Notes: generated by a model not told the origin, from the letters alone. A stretch of 22,672 bases of DNA from Chara braunii (GCA_003427395.1 BFEA01000193.1:2311597-2334268); one strand, 5' to 3'. Counted from the first letter of the stretch, positions 1 through 11,499 are shown. Numbers and translations are program-made.

Positions 1-96
<96 letters not shown>
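1..96. repeat. (TC)n followed by (TG)n microsatellite
   Basis: An uninterrupted TC run fills about the first 59 bases. After a short TCTCTG transition it changes to a TG run that ends near base 95. The array starts at the window edge, so its true length is unknown. Confidence 0.98.
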
Positions 97-139
97 TTAC
101 AACCATTCCGTTTCTGCAGTTGCATTTTGATTTGACTCC

Positions 140-181
140 TACTTTGCACCTTGTCTGACCTACTCTGCACCTTGTCTGACT
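140..181. repeat. 21-bp tandem duplication
   Basis: Two adjacent 21-bp units (140-160 and 161-181) share the core CTGCACCTTGTCTGAC with a few substitutions. The units lie just inside the microsatellite. No function is apparent. Confidence 0.85.
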
Positions 182-644
182 TATTTTCTTCAGCTTTATC
201 TGAGAGTTTGGGTTGCTAGGCTATTTGTGAGGCAGTTTGCATCATGGCTGGCCCCGCTCCTTTCTCAAAAAACACATCCACGACGAGGAAGCAATCTTGA
301 TGTATTGTATGTTGTCAAATGAGAGAACCCCGTTACTGCTTTTGCCAGCAACAATGTGCACAGATGCTGCTTTGTTCTACTCCTTCAATAATGTGCATCG
401 TATTCTAGTCCTGCCCCATTCAGTCTACTTGCTGGAGGTCCCAGGCAAGGCAACAAACAAAGTGGGCCCCAACAAGACCACTGCCTGTAAAAATGACCGT
501 TTGTGATCACGTTATGATGGTACTGCATAGGGCCATATACCCTCAGCAGAAAAACCCTCTTTAGAGGCTTTCAAATTGCTGCCATGCAACTTCCACTTTT
601 ACCCCTTGGTTGCTTGGGTAGTTGGAAATGGGTGCGGGCTGGGT
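182..644. other. unassigned sequence, no supported gene
   Basis: An 89-codon open frame at 237-506 on the plus strand has no recognisable domain and no supporting signals, so I do not call it. The last four bases (641-644, GGGT) are the left copy of the target duplication of the solo LTR that follows. Confidence 0.6.
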
Positions 645-1957
645 TGTGATGCACAACCTCACACCCCGCGCGACGTTTCGTACCGAGGGACGCCAATCAG
701 AGTAATTGGGGTCGTGACCGAGGATTTGGGGCGGGGTTGAATCGCCCGGACGAAACGGGGGATTCTCGCTTCGTTTCCGAGGTTATTCCAGAATTAGGGC
801 TGACAGAGGTGGCTCAAAAGGGAAAACAGGAGAATCCTAAGGGCAAGTAGGGCCAATGTGCGGGGTATAAACAAAATTCCGCTCCGCCGCAGGCTAGGGA
901 GCGAGGCGCAGTTCAGCCGTCGACCACGAAAAGAACTGACAACAAGAAAAGAAAAGGGAAGACGCGGAATCTACCGCTTCTCTCGCACCAGGATAACGCC
1001 AACTCTAATGTAAGGACCCAAGAGATAGGGAGCGTCTAGGCCTCCGAGTTGGATTAATTGAGTCCGCGAGGTCGGCTAGGAGCCTCGTTGTCCGATTGGG
1101 GCGAGGCTGGGGGAACCCAGGCTTGGAAGCTCGCCGGTAGGGCTCCCGCACTGCGGGAGAATTTTGGGAACCGAGCCGAATCTTCGTATCCTAGCACCAG
1201 CCTTCGTGAGGAACCCAAGTCTCCCTGCCGACACCAGTGGCAGTTAAACTGGGGCCGCCACGCGGTGTGGGCAGCAGACCTGGGCCAGCACCGTCTAATC
1301 GGTGGCAAGATCAAGGGGGGGGGAGAAAACCGATCAACCAAAATAAACCCACTTCCCCCTCTGTGACAAGCCTTGGATGGGTTATATAGATGAACCCGGT
1401 CGGTCCTCAACAACACGCTTCGCACATCCGCATCGCAGGACACACTATCCTCGTCTGCGATCGGGATGGCGGAAGGGTGTTATGGCGGATCCACGAGAGG
1501 GTGGAGGACGGGCAATTACCCGCACTCACGTTCAGCGTAGTGAATCTCGATCTCAATGAGCCTTGCCCCACTCCCTCCCACTTAACAAAATGCAAGTTCA
1601 GGGACACAGCATCGTCAGTCACAAAAATCGTCACCAGGACAAAATGGCTATGGTCGGGTAGCAAAGAGTTTGGGCGGCGCAGGGAGACGCCCGCGCCCGA
1701 TGTCCCTGGTTGTCGGCGATTGGCCCAATTGAACGCAGAACGAACCGACACGTGGCACTTGCGCGCGAGAGGGGAGAGAGGGAAAAGTCGGCGACGATTT
1801 CCCATGCTCACACATAGTGCAAGGATCGGCAAGGGTCGGGGAACAAAGGGGAAATCAACACATTCATCTGTATCGGCAGCCGTTTGATACCCCAACACTC
1901 CCCAAGGTTGTGCCTATGTGGGCCTTACACTCGCAACATCATCCCATATCCATACAT

Positions 1958-2020
1958 CCATGTATCTTGGACAGCGAAGCATTCAGCATCCATGCATCTT
2001 GGACAGCGAAGCATTCAGCA
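1958..2020. repeat. 32-bp minisatellite, two full units and a partial third
   Basis: The units share the core TCTTGGACAGCGAAGCATTC, with TCTTGG at 1965 and again at 1997 (period 32). A degenerate third start follows near 2033. The array sits inside LTR-A and has no counterpart that I see in the other LTR copies. Confidence 0.88.
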
Positions 2021-2359
2021 TCCACACACGACACTTGGACAAAGCAGCAATGGAGAAAAGAGTGAGTCCCTCACTATTTAAAATTCCAATAGTGTTGGCC
2101 TCCTTCAGGTGCAGCCACCGACCAACCCGAACGTCAACCAACCATAGCCACAAGGCCCAACCGCTAGCTACGTTCGATCTCCACCACCGCTCAGTCCCTC
2201 CGACTGCTTTACCTCTAAGTCTACCACTATTCCGACCTCACGTCGTCACTCTGCCTGTCACTTGGGCACGTCGAGCCTGTTCGACTTCGTGGTCTTCGCG
2301 CATAGCTCGCGCAACATTACTGCCGAGATCAAAGAGGAGGAGAGGAAGGGGTTGCGAGA

Positions 2360-2366
2360 ATTTATA
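2360..2366 (-). promoter_or_regulatory. TATA box of LTR-A
   Basis: The minus strand reads CGCTATAAATTC, preceded by CCTTCT. The main LTR has the closely similar CGCAACTATAAATTC, also preceded by CCTTCT, at 7996-8002. Conservation between diverged LTRs supports a promoter role. The implied U3 is about 610 bp. Confidence 0.6.
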
Positions 2367-3086
2367 GCGCAGAAGGCAGCGGGGAGCCAATGTGTGGTGC
2401 GAACAGCAAGGGGTGTAGATAAGCAAGACAAAAGAAAGAAGGAGGTTCCAGAAGGATCGAAGGAGGGGGGACGATCGACAATTCTGTTCGATTGGAGTGT
2501 TCGTTCAAGCCGTCGGCACAAGTTCGCTCTCGCAACATGATTAATCCGGTAATCCCAACTAACGACCAATCATTCGCACCAAAAGGTAATGGGAGGATCA
2601 AGCGCATAGTAAGAGGAAGTCAAAGGGACATGCAAGGAGGGGTGCTCAGCAAGAACGGAAGATGTATTGCATGTGCCGAGCGGGAACCGAGTTTACTCGG
2701 CATGCAAGAGTTCAAAATGGCCACGTGCGGTGTAGCACGAAAAAAATTTGAATGCCGACAATCGAAACTCCTAACTATTTCTTGAATTTCTTTGTGCAGT
2801 CGCTAACCGTCCGCGTGGAGGACTAATTGGAAAGGGGACAAGGGCATGCATGTAATCCCCAATAATGGAAAATGGACCCCGTTTTCCTTCATCAACTAAG
2901 ATCCGTGCTTAAGGGTTTCCTTCGGGTCTTACTCCGAAGGGTACGTGAAGTCATGAAGTATGGATCCTAGCTTATCACAGGGTAGCCAATGTTTTGTCAG
3001 GCTTCTTTTCCATGACAAATTTTCAAGTGGGAACATATTGTAGCGCCCATAAAAGCGGCTTACCAGGTAGGAGTTTATCATGCCAT

Positions 3087-3610
3087 TGTGATGACCAACC
3101 TCACACCCAGCACGACTTTTTGATTAGAGTGAGTGTAGGCCCATAAACCGCCTAAGGGGTTGTACCAAGGATTTTAGGAAATAAGGGGGTCGGAGTCTTT
3201 GACTGGAAATGAGATCTCCTATGTCTGGTTCATTGAAGTGGTGACTAGTAATTGGCTCAACCAACCATTAAGCACAAAAGAGGGGCAAGAATGCAACTCC
3301 GTTATGCCTGAACGAAAAACGGGGAAAAGGGGGTAGTGGTTACCAAAATAACTGCCTTAGGGTCATGGGCTCAACCGAGCATTGTTGAAGCATTTTGCCA
3401 CAGTCGAAGGTATCGGGGGTATACATAAAATCATGTTGAACTTCGACGTGGCATCTGCAGGGCACACAACTTGGACTCCATAGTGAACCCTTTGCATGAA
3501 GTGTGTCAAGCTCGATAATATGCATTGCTGCTCACCTCTCCGTAACGTCGATAGTATGTTTTGCATTTGCATTCCTAACACAAGGTTTGGGGCAAAAATG
3601 AGATGATGGT
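3087..3610 (-). mobile_element. degraded LTR-like fragment (LTR-B), outer end only
   Basis: This begins TGTGATGACCAACCTCACACC, like LTR-A and the main LTR. It shares the later block AAGGATTTT.GGAAA (near 3170 here, near 6617 in the main LTR). It also shares GCATT(C)CTAACA followed by a GC-rich stretch and AAAATGA (3569-3601 here, 7311-7343 in the main LTR). Homology therefore runs at least to about 3610, with the middle shortened. A minus-strand TATAAG at 3771-3778 might be its TATA box. One possible outer end is TTCACA at 4193, with flanks gccat/accat matching in four of five bases. I am not confident of that end. Confidence 0.5.
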
Positions 3611-6518
3611 GGGCTAAGCGACCACAATAAGGGCTTGATAAGGGACGAGGAGAGAATAGGTAAGGAAAGCGATGTCAACGATCATGAACCCTGATCGTAC
3701 AAAGGAGGAGTGAGTTTTGGGGGAAGAAATACGGGCAGCCAATCCGAGTCATTGCCTCTCTAATGAACCACTTATAGACCCGTTACCTTTGACCTTGGTA
3801 CTCAAAGGCAGCAAAAAATAAGCAACGGAATGGTAAGAAATCAAAAGTGTAAAATTACCCCAGGAAGCCCATAATCTAAAGTAAAGGAAGTGGGGAAAGG
3901 CAAGGAAGGTGACAATGGTTATTTTTTTTATTCCCCAATAATTTTCACAATAAATATCAACAATCAAATTACTGTCAATCTTTCAATCGTACTCGTGTTA
4001 CCCTATCAATGAGAATTTGCACGCAATTGAAAAATGCAATAAAAATCATTCTATAAATTCCCACAAGAACGAAATAGCATGAAAGAGAAAATAATAGGAA
4101 AGCGAAAGACGTTGCATGACGGTTAAAACCCAACTTTGAAAACTTTACCCCATCTCTTTCCATTAAAGTTAGTAGAAGAAGAACGAATTCACAACCATAG
4201 TCAGAAACTCAACAAAAATACAGACCCAATGCACTTGTCACCCAAACCAGACACGTGATCCAGTCATTAATGGTTAATAGGTGATGTATTTTTCAACGAA
4301 TTTTTCATCGAAACTGCCATGTTTCCCTTTTTTTTTTTTTTTTAATATGTATCTGCTTTATGGTATACCTGTATTTAGTTTCAACGTATTTCGACCAGTA
4401 ATGAAAAAATTGGCAAAACACCGAATTTGAAAAATAAATTGGCGAACTCCGAATAGGGTTTTACAGTGCTATTTCATTTTATTTTATTTTTGCCTGTTGG
4501 ATTTTTTAATGTTTCTATTATGAGAATTTATTGTTTGCTAATGTTTTTTTTTACGACATTGCTCAGGATGATGCGGCGAAAAAACTCGAATTTTCGGTCC
4601 TCCTTTAACCATCTCTCGTACAAACCCGTACAATTGTTTTTCCTAATATTATAAAAATTTCAAGAAGTTTTAAAAATTAGGGCAATTTGCCAATCTGCCG
4701 AAGAACGACACATTGACCTTTTGCATGGCCCATCACCTACTCTGGGTAGTAAATAATGCAAAACGGGCGTGCTCATGTTACAAATGTGACTATTATAGGA
4801 TTCCAATATATGTGAATATCCGCTTGCATTTTCGGTCAACATAACCAATATCATATTGAAGGAAATTCCCCACAAAATCTTGTAAAAAGAAAATTACATA
4901 CAAACACATACAAATACATACAATATACAACATAAAAAGAGTGAAGTACTTATGCAACCGCACTGACATCCACACCGACCCCGATCTCTCGTCGACGCTC
5001 TCTTTGCTACCATACATAGTCAGAAGGGATAAAAAAAATTTGTGGTTTTATCTCTGCTTAGGGAAAAAATTATCGAAGACAGTATTGATTGAATAAGAAT
5101 GTTTTAATAAATCATTCCGCTTCGCCCTCAAAACAACAATCATCAAAGTATAAGATTGCGAAGTAAAATTTGATCATGAACCTCGCTCAATGTCTTTCGG
5201 CATATGAGAGGGTAGGGGGAAGAGAAAACGTAGTCACACGGGGATCATAAGATTGTTGGTCCTGCTAGGAAGAGGAATATCCGATGACGAGTGGAAGGAA
5301 GGAGGAAAAGAGTGAGGAAACAAAATGAGGAATTTTCCACACTTTCCACATCTGGATATAATCATACGTAGAAGAATGAAACTAGAGGGATTAATGAGGG
5401 CGACACGAGTGCCTTTATTAAGAAGTGAGGGTAGAGGGTAGTAGTGGTGGTAAACACCACTAATATGGAGTAAAATCAGAGAAATTACTCGTCGCCAATC
5501 CGAACTGAAGAGAAAAATATGTATATTAAAGGCCAAAAAAGAAACTTTATAATAGGGAATTACATGGGGATGGATTCGTTTCATACGTCGGTGATAGAAT
5601 TAGTCTAAAGAGAAAATGGTTCAACTAGGAAAATCAGCAACAAGACCTTGGATGTGATTGAAAAGGATATGGTAACATCAAGGACCACATCGTTAACCAG
5701 TAAGTAAGAAAAAAACCATTTATTACATATGTTCATGATGTTACGCCTTTATCGTCCAAGATACTTGGCTATTTTTTATCTTCCGTTTTCCAATCCCTCT
5801 ACACTTTTTTTTTTTTTTGCGAATTTGTGGTCTTAAGTTGTTTTTTTTTATAAATAATATAGCTCTCGCCTTTCAATTCCCTTAGTTTTTTTTTTTTTAA
5901 CAACGACTATTTTTCTCAGTTTTGGAAAAAATGAGAATAAGATGTACAACGATTGTTTTTGGGTTTCCGACATGGCTCGGTAAGAAGATCATGTTTGGGC
6001 TTTATAAATGTGCATAAAAAAGAAAAAAAGAAAAAAAACGACTATAACGTCAGATGTCTGTCAGGAAAGGTTGTGGAGAAAAAATGCTTACATCGAAATT
6101 GTGAACACCGTATCTGTATTTGTATTCTGACTTTTTTTTTTTTTTTTTTTTTTTGCCTTGCCACCGAGGCAAGACGCATCCCACAAGTTGATACTCTGTC
6201 ACGGATGACACACTTACACTACTACTAACGAGAATAAGCCAGTCAATTTTTTCGTCTGAAATACGGTTACAATTTTTTTTTTCCTTCTCTCGTGTACTTG
6301 ACAGCGTATTTGTAATATCCTCGCAGAGGGCACACTCACACAAGTACTTTAGTTTTTTTATTCACTTGGTATCACGTCCAAATGATTATTTATTTTTGTT
6401 TTTATTTTCTTATCGGATTCAACCTTGAGTTTATTTTCTTTTTTTACAAGTGTACCACAAAATAAAACACAACAGGATTCATGCTCCACAAAACTCGGCG
6501 TGCAATGAAATTCAGGAA
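3611..6518. other. AT-rich intergenic sequence without genes
   Basis: This is about 2.9 kb of AT-rich DNA with many homopolymers, including T runs near 4328-4343, 5807-5818 and 6132-6154. The open frames are short, low in complexity and lack recognisable domains. Part of the first 600 bases could still belong to the degraded LTR-B. I see no tRNA, rRNA or repeat array. Confidence 0.6.
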
Positions 6519-8868
6519 TGTGACGTGCAACCTCACGCCCTGCGCTGCTTTCCGTTCGGAGTGCTTAGGGTACGGAAAGGAGGCCCCGAAAAACAGCAAG
6601 ATCGGGTGTGCCAAGGATTTTTGGAAAATTGAGTGTGGGGACACAGTCATAACTGAAATCCCCCGTGTTGGTCTGACAAAGTGAGCGATCTGGCGGGTTT
6701 CCGCGCGCGCGGGATTCGCAACGCGGGGAAGTTTTGAATTCAATCCAAAAAGTACTGTCGGACTTCCCACTGGGCCACGGCTCGTCGTTTGGAGTGGAAG
6801 GGAGCGGGCACGTGTTTAGTATCCTGTTTTCGCACGAGCTCCCGGTGCCGTGCGTTACACAATTTTGAGTTTGACGTGGATGGTCTCAATCGTGTGGCTC
6901 TCTCCTTGTGCTCATCCTCGTTCCGCACTCGGTAATGGAACCCCTTCGACTGGTAGTGATCGAGGCGTTGGCAATCACTACATAGAGTATTAGGCCAATG
7001 GGGTGCTACTTCCGACCACAGGATGACGATCAACTCGTTAAAGGTAGTAGTAGCGAGTACGGCGGAAAGTGTGTATCCACAATGACAAACCCAACACCTA
7101 CGAACCCAGAACACCGATTTTCAGGAGGGAAATAATATTGCCCACCGATCTTTGCGACAACTTATCATATGTTTCACTCACAGATACGCGTTCTATCCTC
7201 GTTATACGGGAAGGGGCGGAGAAGGGATGTGGGAGGCTGGCGCCTAGTCGGATTGAACCCGTTAGTCCACATGGCAAACAATCAGGAATAATTTAACTAG
7301 TTATTGCGTTTGCATTCCTAACAAGTGGAAGGTGCGAAAATGACAATCATGCAATTTCCCAACAAGGTAACGTTAAGGGAAGAATCCTTGGTGGTCGACA
7401 CATGCGCATCCACCGTTCACAAGACAAAATCCAATGGTTTGGGGGACTACCCAATAAACTTATGGAAGAGTTCCGGAAGAAACCATTTTAACATAGTTAT
7501 CGCACTCATGTCATCACACGCCGACCTTTGGCTTATTACAAAGAACCATCCACAACGAAGGAAGAAAGAGAAGGAGGAATCAAAATCGGAAAAAAAATTA
7601 CACAGAGACCGAGGGAGGGAAGGAAGGTTCGGCTTAACCGCAGCAAAGTCACGCCAAAGAATAGACTCTCAACCAAAAGGGCGTAATCGCCACCAAATTC
7701 CAACACGGCCCTGGGCCAGTCATCCACTTAACTCAGATCACCTGTCCGCATTCTGACACCGACGATCCCGACCGTCGCGCATCATCCTCCACCATTGCGA
7801 TCGTCACCCCGCCAACTTAGTCAAGACGTGGCTTGCCCAGATCCCACAGTCCGTCGTGGCGATCTAGCGCACCGCCAGCCAGTCTACAGTCGGCTCGTCA
7901 GGACTTTCCGACTCGCACTGTACACATCACCTAGCCACTACTTCCCGGAAGCTGGCTGATGAGTTGAGAGAGAGTTTTGCGGGGGTGCCGGTGGAATTTA
8001 TAGTTGCGAGAAGGGAGAGAGATGCGAAGAAGGGTGAAGGGTGAGACAGAGGAGGGCATAGGAGAGTTTGAAAGTGGCCGCCCATCGAAAGCTATGTTGA
8101 TCCTCCTAACTAGACCACAACCAATCAGAATCGTCGTGCAGTAAGAACTTATACGGCGCTTCTCCTTGGTTAGGTGGGAGAGAGAATCGACTGGGTTTTC
8201 GAGCACGAATTTTAGAGCGGGAAGAAGAGGAGCGCGAAGGATAGCACGAGACGGGCCCAAGATTCAGATGATCAAGAAGGAGAAAGAAAAAAGGTGCGTG
8301 CTGAGAAGAGGAGGGAAAAGCAGTTACATGGGGTGGAGGGGAGGAAGCGTGTGCACGCGAAGAAGGATGGTGAGAGGAGCGCAAGGGAGGAAGGAGGAGG
8401 GAGCTGCTGGCATGACGTCGATCGATAAGAGGGAAATGGGCACCAAAACAGTTACAGTTTTTCACAATCCTATGCTGATTCAAAAATTGAAAATACCATA
8501 TCCGCGCGCAAAACAGACGCGGGAAATAAAATCTTTCGCCGATCCATATTCGTACAAAAATTTCCCAGAGTTTTCAAGGTCGAGGCCGAGAACATTCACG
8601 AGCGGAAGGTCGCGCGGTATTCCGATAACTCTGGGAAATCTAACTGCCGAGCCAAATTCCAAGCGCGCTCGTTAAGGCGCGCGAAATTCCCATTCATTTT
8701 CGCTCAAAAACAAAAAGGAAAGGAGCTGACAGATTTCCGCAAGGTACCTTTAATCGGGCATAGACAGAGAGGGGAGGGGAGGGGGTCAAACTATACACCC
8801 TGGCAGCAGGAAAAACAAAAAGGAAGGGGTCCGGAGGATGGTGCAGGTTCGGAAGCTAGTACGTCACA
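6519..8868 (-). repeat. 3' LTR of the Gypsy element (LTR-C)
   Basis: This is 2,350 bp with 8-bp inverted termini, TGTGACGT at 6519-6526 and ACGTCACA at 8861-8868. The right-hand repeat 16997-20111 matches it end to end apart from one 767-bp insertion after the position equivalent to 7324. In the element's orientation U3 is 8868 to about 8000, followed by R and U5 of about 1.45 kb, which is long. Open frames inside (for example 7325-7756 plus, 8106-8483 minus) are not conserved as proteins with the other copy and are not called. Confidence 0.93.
7996..8002 (-). promoter_or_regulatory. TATA box of the 3' LTR
   Basis: The minus strand reads AACTATAAATTCC. The sequence and its context are the same in the 5' LTR at 19237-19243 and similar in LTR-A at 2360-2366. 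It lies about 866 bp from the U3 start, which puts transcription start near 7970. Confidence 0.65.
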
Positions 8869-8877
8869 TATGTGACG
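8862..8877. other. 16-bp perfect palindrome at the 3' LTR junction
   Basis: CGTCACATATGTGACG is its own reverse complement. It combines the LTR end (CGTCACA) with the first internal bases (TATGTGACG), so the internal side looks like an inverted copy of the LTR tip. No polypurine tract, which normally abuts a 3' LTR, is visible here on the coding strand. Confidence 0.85.
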
Positions 8878-10712
8878 CGCAGGGGGTTCCAAAATTATGC
8901 GATCTCTTGATTGCATGCCATGGCGGAGAAGGGAGAGGGGGATGAGAGGATGCATGAGGAACCAAGTGTATCAGTAGAGAGAATGTTCGCATTAGCACAG
9001 ATATTGGAGCCAAAGTTCATATCGACGCCAACTTCGATTGCAATTTCTTCGCGAGTCTGCTGGCTCGAGCTGCTGGAACCGTCGGAGGTCATCCAGGTGA
9101 CGCCATCATCGTCCGCGAATTCTCCATCTGCTCTGCATCCTTGCCGTGCTGTTGGAAATCTAGTCGATAAGGAGGGGATGATGGAGGGGTCGGGGCCATT
9201 CGGGTAGGAGCGGAGGGAAATAGTCCTCCGCTTCATCACCGAGATCGACAAAATGTACGATCCGATGTGCGCGGGGGAAACGATGATTGGGTCGAGACAG
9301 GGAAAGGAGGTAATCGGGATATAGGGAGGGAATAGTTCGGAGGACGTTATCTCTTAGAGACTCGTAGTCCTCCATAGTGGGAAAGGTGCCAGAAATGACG
9401 CAGTACAACTCCATGTGGTTGGACCCTGTCCAGGCGACACTAAAGAGAAGGATATTGAGAGTGAAGGAGGGGGATTGATGGTGAAAGACTGTGCAGAGGA
9501 GGCGAGCGGCGAAGTGGTGACAGGAGAAGCCACTGGCGAAGACGCGATAGTTCAGGGGGAATTCGAGGTGGGGGAGAGGCCGGAAGCGGAGTCGGGTGCA
9601 AGCTCGTCCAAGTCCAAATAGCACCAAACCGTTGGATCGTGATCGCTCAGATACTGTCCGTAGTCCTCCGTACAATTCACCCAGATTACAGCTGGCGTCA
9701 ACTTTCTCTCTAGAGTTTCAGGTCCTGCCTGCTTCGGATCGCTTGGATTGTAGAAGATGATGTCCGTCGGCAAATCGTCGACGAGCTACGACAAAAAGGT
9801 GAGAAGCTCGTAGGCGACCGTGGCTCGTCTTCCCTTAGCGATCTCTCCACACAACAATCCTACCAACGCCCCGTCGGTATCAGACCCGTTCGGCCACAAC
9901 TGCGCTAGTACCAACGAGATCTCATGAGAGTGCTCCAGTTCCTGATTGCTATAGTATCGCGACCAGTGGCACCGCACCGTGAGCATACATGCACTAACTG
10001 CTGCGAACTCGGTCCACTTGCGAACGTAGGCAGAACTGAATGGGAGGGTGGAAGAGGGATGGATTTCTCGAGTGAGGATGGGGTTTGCCCAGGATGACCA
10101 GATGATCGGGAGGTCGGAGGAGAGAGAGAAGGTGGAGAAACGATTCATCGGCGCTCGGAGTAGGGCTGGAGATGGGGAAGAGGGCGAGAGGGGCGGTCAG
10201 TAGCGCTGGTCCAGAGGGAGAAGGTGTCGATACAGTCAGTCCCCACTACTTGTCGCCCTCGCTGGGCCAGTGGTCCACCAATCAACTGCCAACTCTTGTC
10301 CCCACCGGTAAAGGTTAGTTACCACTGCGTCGCGCCACTGCATGCCGACAGTACACAAGTCGCCGCTGAAAGCCACTACGACCGTCACGTCGCTCTGAGT
10401 CGGCCGCGAAAGGCACCGAACTCCCAAAGCTTCCGCTAAAACGTCTGCCGAACCTCGATCGGTTGATATGGTGATCTCTACGGCGGCACACCAAACTCCG
10501 TCGCTAAAGAGTTGCGCAAATCGGAGAAGATCGAGACTAAGACGGGGATGAGCGACCTCGTGAAATTGCAACAGGGTTCGAGGTTGAAGAAGCTGAGCAG
10601 GGAGGACTGGCTCAATGATAAAGCTTATGGCGAATGTGAGGGCGAGGTAGATGCAGACGAAGGAGTGGAAACGAGTTCTTCGGTCGCGTCGGATGAAGAA
10701 GAAAGAGATGGA
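8869..10712 (-). pseudogene. unrecognised broken reading frame between integrase and 3' LTR
   Basis: I do not recognise this product. On the element's coding strand the sequence is open in five pieces. 10712-10236 is 158 codons without an early ATG and contains a hydrophobic run FVCIYLALTFAISFII at 10661-10614. 10148-9786 starts at an ATG. 9785-9552 continues in the same frame after one TAG. 9675-9160 is in another frame, its last 80 residues acidic and protein-like. 9251-8895 returns to the first frame, has a Ser-rich patch, and ends at TAA 26 bp before the LTR. Two frameshifts and about four stops would join these into one product of roughly 600 residues. It shows no RT, RNase H, integrase or chromodomain motif. 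It could be an extra ORF of this Gypsy lineage, in the position where envelope-like genes sit, or a captured host fragment. The hydrophobic segment alone does not establish an envelope protein. Confidence 0.45.
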
Positions 10713-10774
10713 TTAAGGTTCTCAGAAGCTGAGGAGAGAGAGGACGAAGGTAGGAAGTGTGGCAGACAATGGGG

Positions 10775-11459
10775 AGGGAGCTATGGCTGGCACTGGCTTC
10801 GGGTGTTGGAGCATAACGCCACATCTCATTAGTAATTCCTCTACCTCACCTTTAAATTCCGACCCATTGTCGGTTAGAATTTCCTCTGTATCTATGTGGG
10901 TATCGAGGAATCGGTCGATGTAGGTGGCTATCTTTGAGGCCTTTCCGGTTCTACACGGATAGACTTCAATGTATTTCGAGAAATGACCGATCAACACCAA
11001 GAGAATGGAGTATTCGCAGCGGTTTGGGCCATGTGGCACATCTATATCAGTTGTCTCTATACTGACTCGTTGGAACGGCCGTTCGACCTCTGTAGGGACT
11101 ATCGTATTTGGCCTTCGGAGGGGCGCACGGTCGACAACACAGACTAGACAATTAGCGACCACTTGCTTCACATCGTCACGGATATTAGACCAGAACCATC
11201 GATTTTGGTCGATAGTTGCCTCGGTGACACATATCGTGAAATGAGCAGCCTGTTCTTCGTGCGCGGACCTAATCCAGTCATATCTCTGGAAAGGGTGGGG
11301 AACTGTCAACCATAATCCTGATCCATCCGTCTTACGTTTTTCTAAATGTCCGTTGATCCATCGATAGTCTCGGGATCTTTCGGTAGCCCGACGTCTGTCA
11401 TGCTTAGTGAGATGATCCAATGGAAGGCCTGCTAATTTAGCTAATAAGATTTTATCTGT
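10775..11459 (-). pseudogene. integrase of the Gypsy element, C-terminally truncated
   Basis: Integrase inserts the retrotransposon cDNA into the genome. The N-terminal HHCC zinc domain is complete: AHEEQAAH near 11243-11266 and NCLVC near 11138-11153, with W and DDV between them as in the family. The core domain follows. The first catalytic aspartate, expected in RVSID, is a glutamate here (RVSIETT, about 11055-11075). The second is present in TDNGSEF (10853-10873). Homology then fades after a degenerate HPEA-like block near 10780, reached by a one-base frameshift, and the third acidic residue is gone. The C-terminal domain is absent and unrelated sequence follows. A TGA at 11460-11462 lies just upstream, between the PHD-like finger and this domain. 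The enzyme cannot be functional. Confidence 0.92.
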
Positions 11460-11499
11460 TCATACTTCCGCTCGTCGGTATTTCTCGTCGTATTTGGGA

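Larger units (their letters stand above)
645..2979 (-). mobile_element. solo LTR of the same Gypsy family (LTR-A)
   Basis: The plus strand begins TGTGATG and ends ATCACA, giving TG...CA termini with a 6-bp inverted match. GGGT flanks both sides (641-644 and 2980-2983), which reads as a target-site duplication. The first 21 bases share the pattern TGTGAYG..CAACCTCAC with the 3' LTR of the main element at 6519. The far end shares GGA..CTAG....TCACA with the main LTR end at 8868. The length of 2,335 bp is close to the 2,350 bp of the main LTR. A TATA box lies on the minus strand at 2360-2366. No gag or pol sequence is attached, so a solo LTR left by LTR-LTR recombination is the simplest reading. 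The overlapping open frames at 1054-1898 on both strands are by-products of its GC-rich composition. Confidence 0.75.

Noticed and set aside
237-506. 89-codon plus-strand ORF
   Set aside because: No domain, no promoter or splice support, and the length is expected by chance.
1054-1898. Overlapping ORFs of up to 165 codons on both strands
   Set aside because: They lie inside the solo LTR, overlap one another in several frames, and follow from GC-rich, stop-poor composition.
5953-6343. ORFs with poly-Phe and poly-Lys segments
   Set aside because: They translate the T23 run at 6132-6154 and other homopolymers.
6519-7320. A short (0.8 kb) LTR ending at CCTAACA
   Set aside because: Homology to the other copy continues past this point to 8868, where the better inverted terminus ACGTCACA lies. 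The apparent end is only the site of the foldback insertion in the other LTR.
10512-10832. 106-codon acidic plus-strand ORF
   Set aside because: It is antisense to the integrase end and the unknown segment; its acidic look mirrors the Ser/Leu-rich sense frames.
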